Source of the DNA: an uncultured Flavobacteriaceae bacterium
GTDB lineage: Bacteria; Bacteroidota; Bacteroidia; Flavobacteriales; Flavobacteriaceae
Assembly: GCA_943787295.1 (NCBI GenBank)
Contig: CALSLW010000001.1
Coordinates: forward strand, 887,501 to 951,500
Reading direction: 5' to 3'
DNA length: 64,000 nucleotides
In this document: positions 25,982 to 36,858 of the stretch, one piece after another
Layout of the letters: every line of letters begins with the position of its first letter
How positions within the stretch are numbered: the stretch's first letter is position 1
Notes under the pieces: model-generated
Databases searched by the model: none
The model's input: the letters and a program-made list of their open reading frames with translations, nothing else
Told to the model about the DNA's origin: nothing
Position numbers and translations under genes: made by a program

Positions 25982-28657
25982 TTATTTTAAGTTGGGACGA
26001 AGCCATTTTTCGGCTTCTTGTAGGGTGATATTCTTTCTTTGAGCATAGCTCTCTAGTTGGTCTTGTGTAATCTTACCGACGCCAAAATACTGGGCTTCTG
26101 GATGGGCAAAATAATAACCCGAAACCGATGCAGCTGGCCACATGGCTAGGCTTTCGGTAAGGGTTACCCCGATGCGCTCTTCCACTTGGAGTAAATTCCA
26201 AATAGTGTTTTTCTCTAAGTGGTCTGGACAAGCGGGATAGCCCGGTGCAGGGCGAATTCCTTTGTATTGCTCCTTGATTAAGGCCTCATTATTTAAACTT
26301 TCTTGGGCAGCATATCCCCAGTGTTTGACTCTCACTTCGCGGTGAAGGTATTCTGCAAAAGCTTCAGCAAAACGATCGGCAAGGGCCTTGATCATAATGG
26401 CATTATAATCGTCATTATTGTCTTCATATTGCTTAGCAATTTCTGCAGTTCCAAACCCAGCTGTAACGCAAAATGCACCGATATGATCATTTAATCCAGT
26501 GGCTTTAGGCGCGATAAAATCGGCCAAAGCAATATTCGGTTTTCCTGGTCGCTTTTTTAATTGTTGACGAAGGCTGAGGAATTTCCCCAAAGTCTTTTTC
26601 CGATCTTGATCGGCATAAACTTCTATATCATCTTCTTCCACAGTATTAGCAGCGAAAAGCCCAAAAACGGCTTTGGCAGTCAATAATTTTTTATCGAGGA
26701 TTTCTGTCAAGAGCACTTGTGCGTCGGCAAATAATTCTGTTGCTTGCTCTCCTACTATTTCGTCATTTAAAATGGCGGGATAATGCCCGTGCAAGTCCCA
26801 TGATCGAAAGAAAGGACTCCAATCAATATAGGGCACCAAAGCATCTAAATCTTGATATTCAATGACCTGTACCCCTAATTGCTGAGGTGCAAATGGTGTA
26901 AAGCATTCCCAGTCTAATGCTAACTTACACTCGCGTGCAAGACTTAAAGGAATGTGTTCTTTGGTTTCTTGACGGTCTAAAAACTTCGCTCTAAACTTAT
27001 CGTATTCTTCACGAATTTGCGCTTTGTAAACTGGCGCATTTTCTTTATTCAACAAACTCCCCACAACGGTAACTGCTCTTGAGGCATCGTTAACATGCAC
27101 AACAGAAGTTTCTAATTCTGGCGCAATCTTGACTGCGGTATGGGCTTTTGAAGTAGTTGCACCACCAATCAATAAAGGAATATTTAATTCTTGACGCTTT
27201 AACTCTTGTGCGATATAAATCATCTCGTCTAGAGAGGGAGTGATCAACCCAGATAAACCGATGATATCTATTTGCTCCTGCTTCGCAGTTTCAATGATTT
27301 TTTCTGGCGGAACCATAACCCCTAAATCGATGATTTCATAATTATTACAAGCCAGTACAACCCCCACGATATTTTTCCCAATATCGTGAACGTCCCCTTT
27401 AACTGTCGCCATTAATATCTTCCCGGCAGCTTGTTGCTTCCCATCTTTTTCGGCTTCTATATAGGGTAATAAATAGGCCACAGCCTTTTTCATTACTCGA
27501 GCAGATTTAACCACTTGTGGTAAAAACATTTTTCCAGATCCGAAGAGATCTCCCACTACATTCATTCCTGTCATTAAGTGTCCTTCAATGACGTGAATGG
27601 GCTTTTCTGAAGCGAGACGGGCTTCTTCTACATCTTCCTCAATAAACTCATCAATCCCTTTGACTAAGGAATGGGTAATTCGGTCTTGTAGCGCATCACT
27701 ACGCCAAGCCTTTACCTCAACTTTCTTATCCTTTTGATTATTAATCAAAGTTTCAGCTAGATCTAACAATCGCTCTGTTGCATCTTCTCTTCTGTTGAGG
27801 AGAACATCTTCTACATGTTCGAGTAAATCCTTTGGGATTTCGTCATAAATTTCTAACATGGTAGGATTGACGATCCCCATATTCATCCCGTGCTGAATGG
27901 CGTGGTATAAAAAGGCCGAATGCATCGCCTCGCGAACAAGATTGTTTCCTCTAAAAGAGAAAGATACATTACTCACTCCCCCACTTACATGCGCATGTGG
28001 CAAATTTTCACGAATCCATTTTGCCGATTTGAAAAAGTCTAGTGCATTGAGTTTATGTTCTTCCATTCCTGTAGCTACAGGAAATACATTAGGGTCAAAG
28101 ATGATATCTTCTGGTGGAAAATTAAGCTGCTCGACTAAAACCTTGTAAGAGCGCGCACAAATCTCAATGCGACGATCTAAGGTGTCTGCTTGTCCATCTT
28201 CGTCAAAGGCCATTACAATTACAGCAGCGCCATAACGGCGAATGATTTTGGCTTGCCTAATAAAGTTTTCTTCTCCCTCTTTTAAACTAATTGAATTCAC
28301 CACACATTTTCCTTGAACGACTTTTAGACCAGCTTCAATAATCTCCCACTTAGAAGAGTCGATCATAATAGGAATTCGAGAAATATCTGGCTCTGCTGCT
28401 AATAGATTAAGGAATTTTGTCATGGCTTTAACGCCATCAATCATCCCTTCGTCCATATTGACATCTAGAATCTGTGCGCCTCCTTCTACTTGGTCGCGGG
28501 CAATTTCAACGGCGGTATTATAATCGTTTTGCTCGATTAACCTTAAAAAGCGTCGTGAGCCAGTGACATTTGTTCGCTCTCCTACATTGACAAAGTTAGA
28601 TTCAGGTGTTACCACCAAAGGCTCAAGACCAGAAAGTTTTAAATAACGCGCTTTCAT
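25982..28657 (-). CDS. metH: Methionine synthase, folate/B12/activation part (split MetH)
   Basis: An 891-residue protein lacking the homocysteine domain. Residues 20-290 form the pterin-binding domain ([14 protein letters not shown]), 310-400 the cap, 405-540 the cobalamin domain with the base-off ligand His424 in GDVHDIGKN, and about 580-891 the SAM-dependent reactivation domain ([25 protein letters not shown]). The homocysteine-binding half is encoded by the adjacent upstream gene, which shares one base with it. Together they equal a full cobalamin-dependent MetH, as commonly seen in Flavobacteriia. Confidence 0.95.
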   Translation of the reverse strand: MKARYLKLSGLEPLVVTPESNFVNVGERTNVTGSRRFLRLIEQNDYNTAVEIARDQVEGGAQILDVNMDEGMIDGVKAMTKFLNLLAAEPDISRIPIMIDSSKWEIIEAGLKVVQGKCVVNSISLKEGEENFIRQAKIIRRYGAAVIVMAFDEDGQADTLDRRIEICARSYKVLVEQLNFPPEDIIFDPNVFPVATGMEEHKLNALDFFKSAKWIRENLPHAHVSGGVSNVSFSFRGNNLVREAMHSAFLYHAIQHGMNMGIVNPTMLEIYDEIPKDLLEHVEDVLLNRREDATERLLDLAETLINNQKDKKVEVKAWRSDALQDRITHSLVKGIDEFIEEDVEEARLASEKPIHVIEGHLMTGMNVVGDLFGSGKMFLPQVVKSARVMKKAVAYLLPYIEAEKDGKQQAAGKILMATVKGDVHDIGKNIVGVVLACNNYEIIDLGVMVPPEKIIETAKQEQIDIIGLSGLITPSLDEMIYIAQELKRQELNIPLLIGGATTSKAHTAVKIAPELETSVVHVNDASRAVTVVGSLLNKENAPVYKAQIREEYDKFRAKFLDRQETKEHIPLSLARECKLALDWECFTPFAPQQLGVQVIEYQDLDALVPYIDWSPFFRSWDLHGHYPAILNDEIVGEQATELFADAQVLLTEILDKKLLTAKAVFGLFAANTVEEDDIEVYADQDRKKTLGKFLSLRQQLKKRPGKPNIALADFIAPKATGLNDHIGAFCVTAGFGTAEIAKQYEDNNDDYNAIMIKALADRFAEAFAEYLHREVRVKHWGYAAQESLNNEALIKEQYKGIRPAPGYPACPDHLEKNTIWNLLQVEERIGVTLTESLAMWPAASVSGYYFAHPEAQYFGVGKITQDQLESYAQRKNITLQEAEKWLRPNLK

Positions 28658-29658
28658 TATACGGTTGTTGAGACTTTACGAGGAGTATAATCTTGGGCCA
28701 CCTCTGCAATCAATTGGATATGCTCTGGGGTTGAACCACAGCATCCGCCGATGATATTCACTAGGCTTTCGTCTAGGTACTTTTTAATCAAATCCCGCAT
28801 TTCTTCTGGGGTTTGATCATAGGCTCCAAAGGCATTAGGCAATCCTGCATTAGGGTGAGCAGAGACTAATACATCTGTAGTATTTGATAAACGACGTAAA
28901 TAAGGCAGTAATTGATCTGCTCCTAAAGCGCAATTGAACCCTACACTTAATAAAGGGATGTGGGAAACCGAAACAGCAAAAGCTTCTACTGTTTGTCCAG
29001 AAAGGGTTCTTCCGCTGGCATCGGTAATGGTACCACTCACCATGACTGGAATATCCCAATTGTTTTCTTCTTTTAAAACATCTATGGCATAAAGGGCCGC
29101 TTTTGCATTGAGTGTATCAAAAATCGTTTCTACTAATAAAACATCTGACCCCCCTTCAACTAATCCTTTTACTTGTTCGCTATAGGCTTCGACTAAATCG
29201 TCAAAAGTCACTGCGCGAAACCCGGGGTCATTCACATCTGGAGACATGCTTGCTGTTCTGTTTGTCGGTCCAATTGACCCAGCTACAAAACGAGGCTTGT
29301 GTGGATTTGCTTTTGTAAACTCATCTGCCACTTCTCTTGCAAGTCGAGCAGATTGAACATTGAGTTCATACACTAAATCTTCCATGGCATAGTCTGCCAT
29401 CCCAATAGAGGTAGAAGAAAATGTATTGGTTTCGACTATGTCTGCTCCTACTTCAAAGTATTTACGATGTACCGCCTTGATTGCCTCTGGCTGAGTAATG
29501 GACAACAAATCATTGTTCCCTTTTAGAGGAGAAGGATGATCTTTAAATCGATCTCCACGAAAATCTTCTTCCTCGAATTTATAGGCTTGCAACATGGTTC
29601 CCATGGCGCCGTCAAGAACTAAGATTTTTTCCGCTAAAACTTTTTCAATCTCGGTCAT
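28657..29658 (-). CDS. Homocysteine S-methyltransferase domain protein (N-terminal half of split MetH)
   Basis: A 333-residue barrel corresponding to the first module of Met[14 protein letters not shown] opens the domain and the zinc-binding cysteines are in GFNCALGA and the [12 protein letters not shown] motif near the end. It binds and activates homocysteine through zinc and must work with the cobalamin module encoded next door. It sits directly between metZ and metH with a one-base overlap. Confidence 0.94.
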   Translation of the reverse strand: MTEIEKVLAEKILVLDGAMGTMLQAYKFEEEDFRGDRFKDHPSPLKGNNDLLSITQPEAIKAVHRKYFEVGADIVETNTFSSTSIGMADYAMEDLVYELNVQSARLAREVADEFTKANPHKPRFVAGSIGPTNRTASMSPDVNDPGFRAVTFDDLVEAYSEQVKGLVEGGSDVLLVETIFDTLNAKAALYAIDVLKEENNWDIPVMVSGTITDASGRTLSGQTVEAFAVSVSHIPLLSVGFNCALGADQLLPYLRRLSNTTDVLVSAHPNAGLPNAFGAYDQTPEEMRDLIKKYLDESLVNIIGGCCGSTPEHIQLIAEVAQDYTPRKVSTTV

Positions 29659-30828
29659 TTATATTTTTTCTAAGGCTTGCGCCAAATCGTTTTGAATATC
29701 TTCTGGGTGTTCTAGTCCAATAGACAAACGCACCATCCCGTCTGTAATCCCAACTGCTTCTCGGTCTTGAAGTGTCAGCTTACTGTGTGTAGTTGAGGCT
29801 GGATGCGTAACAATAGTTCGCGAATCCCCTAGATTAGAAGAAAGCGACAATAGCTTAATGTTATCAAAGAAATTTCTCCCGGCACTCAATCCTCCTTTTA
29901 CTTCAAAGGCTATAATGCTCCCTCCTTGACTCATTTGCTTTTTCGCTAATTCATATTGCGGATGAGATTTTAAAAAGGGATACTTTACCCAGTTGATTTT
30001 AGGGTGACTTTCTAAAAATTCTGCTACGGTTATAGCAGATTGACAATGGCGATCTACCCTAACTGGTAGGGTTTCCATACTTTTTGATAAAACCCATGCG
30101 TTAAAGGGAGATAATGCAGAACCCGTATTACGAGCAAAGAGATAAAGTTCTCGAATTAAGTCTTTTCTTCCCACAGTAACGCCACCTAAAACTCTTCCTT
30201 GACCATCGATCAATTTAGTTGCAGAATGTATCACTAGATCTGCGCCAAATTTGATGGGTTGCTGTAAATATGGGGTGGCAAAACAATTATCAATCACTAG
30301 GATCAAATTATGCTTTTTGGCAAGCTCCCCTAAAAAAGCGAGGTCTATAATGTCTACCCCAGGGTTAGTAGGAGTTTCTGCATAGATGATCTTTGTATTA
30401 GGCTGTATTAAAGCTTCGGCCTGTTCTGGTTTAGCAATATCAAAATAAGAGGTCTTGATGTTCCACTTTGGTAAAAACTTTGTAAAAGTACTGTGCGTTG
30501 ATCCAAATACAGAACGTGCAGAAACAATATGATCCCCGCTATCGAGTAAAGCGGCAAACGTCCCAAAGACTGCACCCATCCCTGTAGCATAAGAAACGCC
30601 ATCTTCGGCACCTTCCATATCGGCAACTTTTGCGACTAGCTCTGAAGTATTAGGATTAGTAAAACGACTGTAAATATTACGTTGTTTTTCTTCTGCGAAA
30701 GCGGCACGCATTTCTTCGGCATCTTCAAAAACAAAACTGGAGGTAAGGTGCATGGGAGTAGAGTGCTCTGAAAATTGAGAGCGCTCCATCTGGGTGCGAA
30801 TAGCCTTAGTTTCTAGTTTATGACTCAT
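29659..30828 (-). CDS. metZ: O-succinylhomoserine sulfhydrylase (MetZ-like)
   Basis: A 389-residue Cys/Met-metabolism PLP enzyme. Start MSHKLETKAIRTQ at 30828 is chosen because it overlaps the OsmC gene stop by ATGA; the reading frame stays open for 24 codons upstream. PLP Lys is in VIHSATKLIDGQGRVLGG, and YAETPTNPG and DNCFATPYLQQPIKFGAD are typical. It makes homocysteine directly from an activated homoserine ester and sulfide. Whether succinyl or acetyl ester is used cannot be told from sequence alone. Confidence 0.9.
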   Translation of the reverse strand: MSHKLETKAIRTQMERSQFSEHSTPMHLTSSFVFEDAEEMRAAFAEEKQRNIYSRFTNPNTSELVAKVADMEGAEDGVSYATGMGAVFGTFAALLDSGDHIVSARSVFGSTHSTFTKFLPKWNIKTSYFDIAKPEQAEALIQPNTKIIYAETPTNPGVDIIDLAFLGELAKKHNLILVIDNCFATPYLQQPIKFGADLVIHSATKLIDGQGRVLGGVTVGRKDLIRELYLFARNTGSALSPFNAWVLSKSMETLPVRVDRHCQSAITVAEFLESHPKINWVKYPFLKSHPQYELAKKQMSQGGSIIAFEVKGGLSAGRNFFDNIKLLSLSSNLGDSRTIVTHPASTTHSKLTLQDREAVGITDGMVRLSIGLEHPEDIQNDLAQALEKI

Positions 30829-31253
30829 ACTGCTTTGCCGTTTAGAATAATTGAGAATTGAATATCGGCGACGGTATCGATCATTTTTGAAACAGAACAA
30901 TACTTCTCATAAGAAAGTTTTGCAGCGCGGTTTGCCTTTTCTGGCGTAATGTCTTTGCCTTCTAAATGAATGGTGATTTCTATGGTGTGAAACAAGGCAG
31001 GAACGGCTCCTTCTTCTCGTAAACCATGGACTTCCATTCGCAAACTATCTGGATTGATCTTTTGCTTTCCTAAAATGGCAACTATATCAATGCTACTACA
31101 GCCCGCAACTCCCATAAGGACTAATTCCATGGGGCTAATCCCAGCGACTACACCTTCATTTTTTGACTTGTTGTCTAAAATGACAGAGCGTCCCGCTTCG
31201 TTGCGAACTTCAAATAAATAATCTTTGTTAATTCTTTCTAAGCTAACTTTCAT
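30825..31253 (-). CDS. OsmC/Ohr-family protein
   Basis: A 142-residue protein of the OsmC fold. The conserved pattern SPMELVLMGVAGCSSIDI contains the first redox Cys; the second conserved Cys is in LSYEKYCSVSKMI. OsmC members reduce peroxides with the two thiols. It is embedded in the methionine operon between metX and metZ, perhaps linked with sulfide or thiol handling (inference). Confidence 0.88.
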   Translation of the reverse strand: MKVSLERINKDYLFEVRNEAGRSVILDNKSKNEGVVAGISPMELVLMGVAGCSSIDIVAILGKQKINPDSLRMEVHGLREEGAVPALFHTIEITIHLEGKDITPEKANRAAKLSYEKYCSVSKMIDTVADIQFSIILNGKAV

Positions 31254-31263
31254 GGGCTTGCTT

Positions 31264-32217
31264 TTATTGGTTCAAAATATTTTCTAAAATGACTTTTACT
31301 TTCTTTGGTTCCATCAAAAAGGCATCGTGACCAAATTCTGATTCAATCACATGGTGCTTTATTTTTACCCCTGCTTTTTGGGCTAATTCTACTGTTTCTA
31401 AGTCTTCGCTTAATGGAAAAAAGAGATCACTATCAATGGAAATAATGTGAATCTCAGACTGTATATTTTGAATATTTTCTTCAAAAGACTTTCCATTTCG
31501 AGTGATATCAATACTACCCAATAAATGATTCATGGTCTTGTATGCCTTAAGAGAGAAACGCTCTTTGAGTTTATCACCATGATACATCAACCAGGATTCA
31601 ACATTAAAGATCCCTAGCTCTTTATTGATCGTTCTGTTAAACCTTAATTTAAAGGACTGTGGCGTTCTGTAACACATCATGGCATGCATTCTGGCAATTT
31701 CGATCGGTCTGGGACTACTGGCTAAGATTTGTTCTTGTATGTAGGTATTGGCAATCATCCAATCAGAAGATTTCCAATCTCCCCCTATCGGAATCATTTT
31801 TTGAATAAAATTGGGACTTAAAGTGACCATTTCCCAGGCAATTCCTGCGCCAATGGATCCTCCAATAAGCGTATGTACTTTTTTAATTCCAATTTGGCGA
31901 AGTCCTGCGATAAAATAACCTGCTATTGTCCCAGTATGCCAATGTTTATGGTCTTCAATAAAATAACCGTCATAACCATTGCCTGGTATATTAAAACAAA
32001 TGACTGCGTAGACATTCGTGTCTATCGTTTTATTTTTTCCAATCAAGTCATTCCACCAGCCTTCTAGTCCAGTAACACAAGAATTAGCGGTTAGCGGGTG
32101 ATTAATCACAATCACAGGTGCAGAGAGATAATCTTGCCCAAAATGCTGGTAACTCAACACCTGCCCGTTTGTTAAGCGAAGTTTTTGCAATTCGTTATGG
32201 ACAATGGTTTTTTGCAT
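31264..32217 (-). CDS. metX: Homoserine O-acyltransferase (MetX-like alpha/beta hydrolase)
   Basis: A 317-residue alpha/beta hydrolase of the MetX group. VINHPLTANSCVTG corresponds to the family's HALTGDSH region and the nucleophile Ser121 lies in LIGGSIGAGIAWEM, where most MetX have GGSMGG. The acid and base are in ISIDSDLFFPL and SEFGHDAFL. It activates homoserine for sulfhydrylation by MetZ. It is somewhat shorter and more divergent than typical MetX (350-380 residues), so acyl specificity is uncertain. Confidence 0.85.
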   Translation of the reverse strand: MQKTIVHNELQKLRLTNGQVLSYQHFGQDYLSAPVIVINHPLTANSCVTGLEGWWNDLIGKNKTIDTNVYAVICFNIPGNGYDGYFIEDHKHWHTGTIAGYFIAGLRQIGIKKVHTLIGGSIGAGIAWEMVTLSPNFIQKMIPIGGDWKSSDWMIANTYIQEQILASSPRPIEIARMHAMMCYRTPQSFKLRFNRTINKELGIFNVESWLMYHGDKLKERFSLKAYKTMNHLLGSIDITRNGKSFEENIQNIQSEIHIISIDSDLFFPLSEDLETVELAQKAGVKIKHHVIESEFGHDAFLMEPKKVKVILENILNQ

Positions 32218-32220
32218 TTT

Positions 32221-33477
32221 TTATAAATTAAATGCTGTTTTAACAGCTTCTACTTGATCTAATTTTTCCCAAGTGAACAACTCCACCTCAACTTCTTTTG
32301 TTCCACTATAAGGAGAGGTAAATGTTTTTGTTATGGTTTCTGGGGTTCTTCCCATGTGTCCATATGCCGCTGTTTCTGAATAAATAGGGGTTCTCAATTT
32401 TAATCTTTGCTCAATACCATAAGGTGTTAAGTCAAAAATACTTTTGATTTTTTCTGCAATCTCACCATCTGTTAAAGCAATATTTGATTTTCCATAAGTA
32501 TTTACAGCAATAGAAGTAGGCTCTGCTACACCAATCGCATAACTCAATTGCACTAACAATTCATCTGAAATTCCCGCAGCAACAAGATTTTTCGCAATAT
32601 GTCGTGCAGCATAGGCTGCACTGCGGTCAACTTTACTGGGATCTTTCCCGCTAAAGGCACCACCACCGTGCCCCCCTTTTCCACCATAAGTATCAACAAT
32701 AATTTTACGCCCTGTTAAACCTGTATCTCCGTGAGGCCCGCCAATTACAAACTTTCCGGTTGGATTGATATGATAAGTGATATTCTCGTCAAATAAAACT
32801 TGTGAGCGTTCTGGCAACTGTGCTTTTACGCGGGGGATTAATATGGAAATAATATCATGCTTAATCTTAGCAAGCATGCGCTCGTCGTTTTCATCAAAAG
32901 GGTCGTGCTGGGTAGAAATAACAATAGTGTCTATCCGTATAGGCGTATCATTATCATCATATTCAAGGGTAACTTGGGATTTAGCATCGGGACGCAAATA
33001 AGTAATTTCCTTATTTTCTCTTCTAATGGCTGCTAACTCTATTAATAGTTTATGAGATAAATCTAATGCTAGGGGCATATAGTTATCTGTCTCATTTGAG
33101 GCATAGCCAAACATGATGCCTTGATCTCCTGCTCCTTGTGATTTTTTATCTGCTTTATCCACCCCTTGATTGATATCTTGAGACTGCTCATGAATTAAGG
33201 AAATCACTCCACAAGAATCTCCAGAAAACTGATATTCTCCTTTGGTATACCCAATTTTATTGATGGTATCCCGTGCAATTTTTTGTACATCGAGATATGT
33301 AGCACTTTTAACTTCTCCCGCTAAGACGGTTTGTCCCGTAGTTACAAGTGTTTCACAAGCAACTTTACTATCTGGATCAAAAGCGAGAAAATTATCGATT
33401 AATGCATCGCTAATTTGATCTGCTACTTTATCTGGGTGTCCTTCACTTACAGATTCTGAGGTAAAAAAATAGGCCAT
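32221..33477 (-). CDS. metK: S-adenosylmethionine synthetase
   Basis: A 418-residue enzyme condensing ATP and methionine to SAM. Motifs: [32 protein letters not shown], the Gly-rich [25 protein letters not shown] and [14 protein letters not shown]. It is the first gene of the methionine operon and is preceded by a SAM-II riboswitch, so its product controls its own expression and that of six further genes if they are co-transcribed. Confidence 0.97.
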   Translation of the reverse strand: MAYFFTSESVSEGHPDKVADQISDALIDNFLAFDPDSKVACETLVTTGQTVLAGEVKSATYLDVQKIARDTINKIGYTKGEYQFSGDSCGVISLIHEQSQDINQGVDKADKKSQGAGDQGIMFGYASNETDNYMPLALDLSHKLLIELAAIRRENKEITYLRPDAKSQVTLEYDDNDTPIRIDTIVISTQHDPFDENDERMLAKIKHDIISILIPRVKAQLPERSQVLFDENITYHINPTGKFVIGGPHGDTGLTGRKIIVDTYGGKGGHGGGAFSGKDPSKVDRSAAYAARHIAKNLVAAGISDELLVQLSYAIGVAEPTSIAVNTYGKSNIALTDGEIAEKIKSIFDLTPYGIEQRLKLRTPIYSETAAYGHMGRTPETITKTFTSPYSGTKEVEVELFTWEKLDQVEAVKTAFNL

Positions 33478-33483
33478 TTTAAT

Positions 33484-33530
33484 TTGCTTTCAGGAAGGAC
33501 TTTGAAGATTACTTCACTTAAGGAAAGCAA
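33484..33530 (-). promoter_or_regulatory. Expression platform hairpin between SAM-II riboswitch and metK
   Basis: TTGCTTTC (33530-33523) and GAAAGCAA (33491-33484) are perfect complements whose inner part holds TCCTTCCT (33499-33492). TCCTTCCT is itself perfectly complementary to AGGAAGGA (33581-33574) in the riboswitch P1/loop, so two exclusive folds can be drawn. No T-run follows, which favours control of translation or of downstream RNA stability. Confidence 0.65.
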
Positions 33531-33532
33531 TT

Positions 33533-33584
33533 CTGTTTTAGCATTTTTTTTTCGAGGTGTGCAATCAGTCAAATCCTTCCTCAT
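33533..33584 (-). promoter_or_regulatory. SAM-II riboswitch
   Basis: On the minus strand the element has P1 arms GAGG (33582-33579) and CCTC (33557-33554), loop nucleotides GATTTGACTGATTGCA that match the conserved SAM-II loop (GAUUUAACCGUAUUGCA type), and a 3' segment AAATGCTAAAACAG matching the conserved GCUAAAA tail. CTG in the loop and CAG at the 3' end can form the pseudoknot. It precedes metK, head of a methionine/SAM operon, as expected for a SAM sensor. Identification is by motif comparison from memory. Confidence 0.87.
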
Positions 33585-33596
33585 TTATTAATGATG

Positions 33597-33625
33597 CAAA
33601 TATATTTCTTTTTTTTATTACTCAA
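33597..33625 (-). promoter_or_regulatory. Promoter of the metK operon
   Basis: On the minus strand TTG (33625-33623), 18 bp, TATATTTG (33604-33597): both elements of the Bacteroidota promoter with ideal spacing, ending 13 bp before the riboswitch. Confidence 0.78.
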
Positions 33626-33736
33626 AAAAAAATAACCGCACATCTTTTATACTTGCAACGGTCAAAATACTTTTATCTTCCAAAAAAAGAGCCTATTTTT
33701 ATTAGCCGTAAAGTAGTAACCATAAAATCAACAAAC

Positions 33737-34351
33737 ATGCATATTGCCATAGCCGGTAACATTGGTGCCGGAAAAACAACCTTGACTAAACTACTTGCAA
33801 AACATTACCGCTGGGACGCTCATTATGAAGAGGTTCTCAAAAACCCCTATCTAGATGATTTTTATCACGAGATGGAGCGCTGGTCTTTCAACCTTCAGAT
33901 TTTCTTTCTCAATAGTCGTTTTGGGCAACTTTTAGAGATCAAAAAAGGTGGAAAAAAAATCATCCAAGACAGAACAATTTATGAGGACGCTCACATATTC
34001 GCGCCAAACCTTCATGCGATGGGACTTTTGACAAAACGTGATTTTGAAAATTATCAGGGCTTATTCAATCTGATGGAAGATTTAGTTACTGCTCCAGATT
34101 TAATGATTTATTTGCGCAGCAGTATCCCTAATTTAGTAGATCAAATTCATCGCCGTGGGAGAGAGTACGAAAACTCTATTAGTATTGATTACTTAAGCAG
34201 ATTAAACGAACGCTATGAGGCGTGGATACACAATTATGACAAGGGGAAATTACTCATCATCGATGTTGATGATCTCAACTTTGTCGATAAGCCAGAAGAT
34301 CTGGGAAAAATCATAGAGATGATAGACGCAGAAATAAACGGTCTATTTTAA
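33737..34351 (+). CDS. Deoxynucleoside kinase
   Basis: A 204-residue kinase of the dNK/dGK family phosphorylating deoxynucleosides with ATP for salvage. P-loop GNIGAGKTT (7-15), EEVLKNPYLDDFY, the DRTIYEDAHIF motif (catalytic/substrate DRS-like) and the LID RRGREYE are visible. Start at MHIAIAGN (33737) is chosen although the frame stays open 60 codons upstream into the metK promoter region. A hairpin terminator follows. Confidence 0.9.
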   Translation: MHIAIAGNIGAGKTTLTKLLAKHYRWDAHYEEVLKNPYLDDFYHEMERWSFNLQIFFLNSRFGQLLEIKKGGKKIIQDRTIYEDAHIFAPNLHAMGLLTKRDFENYQGLFNLMEDLVTAPDLMIYLRSSIPNLVDQIHRRGREYENSISIDYLSRLNERYEAWIHNYDKGKLLIIDVDDLNFVDKPEDLGKIIEMIDAEINGLF

Positions 34352-34355
34352 ACAT

Positions 34356-34388
34356 AAAAAAAGCGGATCAAATGATCGGCTTTTTTTA
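34356..34388. terminator. Bidirectional terminator between the kinase and the pyrophosphatase
   Basis: AAAGCGGATC, loop AAAT, GATCGGCTTT, with A-run on one side and T-run on the other, placed between two convergent genes. Confidence 0.75.
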
Positions 34389-34406
34389 TTGTAGTAAGAG
34401 CAATTT

Positions 34407-36782
34407 TTACTCCTCTTCTTTATTGATATTAATCTTAACATCTTTCAATTCTTCAACAGCAGCTATGATCTCTTCCTCTGTTCCAGAGATTACTTTTTCT
34501 TCAACAACAGTTTCTCCATTTTCAGTTGTAGAGGTTTTAACGATAGCTTCCATTTGACCTTGATCATCTGCATTGACTTCAACGCGAATTTCTTTGCGAA
34601 CTTTTTCTTTAACAATCTCTGTCTGTGGCGCTGCATGTGACCCTAACAATGGAGCAATCACAAGGCCTACAAGACAGGTTAATTTAATCAAAATATTCAT
34701 AGAAGGTCCAGAAGTATCCTTGAAAGGATCTCCCACAGTATCTCCAGTAACGGCTGCTTTATGCGCTTCTGACCCTTTAAAGGTCATTTCACCGTTGATT
34801 TCAACTCCAGCTTCAAAAGATTTCTTAGCGTTGTCCCATGCACCACCAGCGTTGTTTTGGAAGATCGCCCACATTACACCGCTAACACATACTCCGGCCA
34901 TATAGCCTCCTAAAGGTTCTGCACCAAATACAAGACCAATGAAAATTGGCGTGATAATCGTGATTAAACCAGGTAGTAACATCTCTTTTAAAGCCGCTTT
35001 TGTAGAAATATCTACACATTTAGCATACTCTGGAGTTGCTTTCCCTTCCATAATTCCGGGGATCTCTCTAAACTGGCGACGAACCTCTTCCACCATTTCC
35101 ATGGCTGCTTTACCAACTGATTCCATTGCTAAGGCAGAAAAGACCACTGGGATCATCCCTCCTATAAACAACATGGCTAAAACATCTGCCTTAAATATAT
35201 TGATACCATCAATACCTGTAAAGGTTACATAGGCTGCAAATAATGCTAATGCTGTCAAGGCGGCAGAGGCAATGGCAAAACCTTTTCCTACTGCTGCAGT
35301 TGTATTTCCTACTGAATCTAATATATCTGTTCTTTCACGTACCTCTGGATCTAATTCACTCATTTCTGCTACACCTCCTGCATTATCTGCAATAGGACCA
35401 AATGCATCTATCGCTAATTGCATTGCCGTAGTGGCCATCATAGCAGAGGCTGCAAGAGCAACACCATAAAATCCAGCTAATTCGTAAGAACCAAAGATAG
35501 CTGCTGCAAATAAAATTACAGACATTAGAGTAGACTTCATCCCAACAGCTAATCCTGCAATAATGTTTGTTGCTGCTCCCGTTGAACTATTTTGTACAAT
35601 ATCTAATACTGGTTTTTTACCTAAACTTGTGTAGTAAGCAGTCACCATAGAAATTAATGCTCCTACCGCAAGACCGATACAGGCTGCCCAAAAAACATTT
35701 AATGACGGAATTGCTTTATTTCCCTCTCCAAAGAAATTCATGGTCAATGTCTCTGGTAACATCCAATCAATTAAGAAATAACTGGCAATTAAAGTGATAA
35801 TAATCGATGCCCAGTTACCTAGATCGAGTGCTGCTTGCACTTTTGCTTCTTTAGCGTTGTTATCTGATATTTTTACGAATAGAGTTCCAATAATCGACGC
35901 CAAGATTCCAACACCTGCAGTTACTACAGGAAGTAAAATAGGCCCCATATTGTTGAACGCATCTGTATATTGACCATTAGCAGACATATCGCGAATGACA
36001 TAGTTTCCTAACACCATTGCAGCAAGAACGGTAGCGACATAAGATCCAAATAAATCTGCTCCCATACCAGCGACATCTCCTACATTATCGCCTACATTAT
36101 CAGCAATAGTTGCTGGGTTTCTAGGGTCATCTTCTGGAATTCCTGCTTCAACTTTCCCTACAAGATCCGCTCCTACATCGGCAGCTTTAGTGTAAATACC
36201 ACCACCTACACGTGCGAATAATGCAATTGACTCTGCTCCTAGAGAGAAACCAGCTAAGGTTTCAAGAACAATAGTCATATTGTCATAGAAAGAACCCTCT
36301 TGCCCCATAAACTGCCCATCAAAGAACATAAATAATAAGGTAAGACCTAAAACAGCTAATCCTGCCACACCTAAGCCCATAACGGTTCCACCGCCAAAAG
36401 ATACTTGAAGTGCTTTAGGTAAACTCGTCTTTGCTGCTTCAGCAGTTCTAGCATTAGCTTCTGTAGCAATTCTCATTCCGATATTTCCTGCGAAAGCAGA
36501 AAAAACTGCTCCTAAGATAAAAGCAGGCACTATCATCCAGCTTGTTGTATCAACTAAGATGGATACTCCATATAACGCAATTGATGCAATGACAACAAAA
36601 ACAAACAGTAATCTGTATTCAGCATTCAAAAAAGCTAATGCTCCTTCTTTGATTGCGGTAGAAATTTCTACCATTCGTTCACTTCCTGCATTTTGTTTTC
36701 TTACCCAACTAGCACGAACCAGCATATAAGCAAGGCCTACAACTGACATTAACAGTGGGATATAAATAATATTTGCTTCCAT
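34407..36782 (-). CDS. hppA: Membrane-bound ion-translocating pyrophosphatase
   Basis: A 791-residue polytopic pump (about 16 helices) that couples PPi hydrolysis to H+ or Na+ export. Substrate motifs include [41 protein letters not shown] and [29 protein letters not shown] has Ala where K+-independent enzymes have Lys (GNTTKA), so a K+-dependent enzyme is expected. After the last helix there is an unusual charged tail of about 70 residues rich in Glu, Lys and Val. Choice of H+ versus Na+ cannot be made here. Confidence 0.94.
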   Translation of the reverse strand: MEANIIYIPLLMSVVGLAYMLVRASWVRKQNAGSERMVEISTAIKEGALAFLNAEYRLLFVFVVIASIALYGVSILVDTTSWMIVPAFILGAVFSAFAGNIGMRIATEANARTAEAAKTSLPKALQVSFGGGTVMGLGVAGLAVLGLTLLFMFFDGQFMGQEGSFYDNMTIVLETLAGFSLGAESIALFARVGGGIYTKAADVGADLVGKVEAGIPEDDPRNPATIADNVGDNVGDVAGMGADLFGSYVATVLAAMVLGNYVIRDMSANGQYTDAFNNMGPILLPVVTAGVGILASIIGTLFVKISDNNAKEAKVQAALDLGNWASIIITLIASYFLIDWMLPETLTMNFFGEGNKAIPSLNVFWAACIGLAVGALISMVTAYYTSLGKKPVLDIVQNSSTGAATNIIAGLAVGMKSTLMSVILFAAAIFGSYELAGFYGVALAASAMMATTAMQLAIDAFGPIADNAGGVAEMSELDPEVRERTDILDSVGNTTAAVGKGFAIASAALTALALFAAYVTFTGIDGINIFKADVLAMLFIGGMIPVVFSALAMESVGKAAMEMVEEVRRQFREIPGIMEGKATPEYAKCVDISTKAALKEMLLPGLITIITPIFIGLVFGAEPLGGYMAGVCVSGVMWAIFQNNAGGAWDNAKKSFEAGVEINGEMTFKGSEAHKAAVTGDTVGDPFKDTSGPSMNILIKLTCLVGLVIAPLLGSHAAPQTEIVKEKVRKEIRVEVNADDQGQMEAIVKTSTTENGETVVEEKVISGTEEEIIAAVEELKDVKININKEEE

Positions 36783-36858
36783 AAATAAATTTTGTCTTTT
36801 AAAAAACTACGCGAAACTAACGAAAAAGTTTCGAAAAGTTGAAAATCTCAATGATTTC

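Noticed and set aside
28657-29658. Split metH as a frameshift
   Set aside because: The two reading frames end and begin at a domain boundary with a one-base overlap, and separate genes for the two halves are usual in Flavobacteriia.
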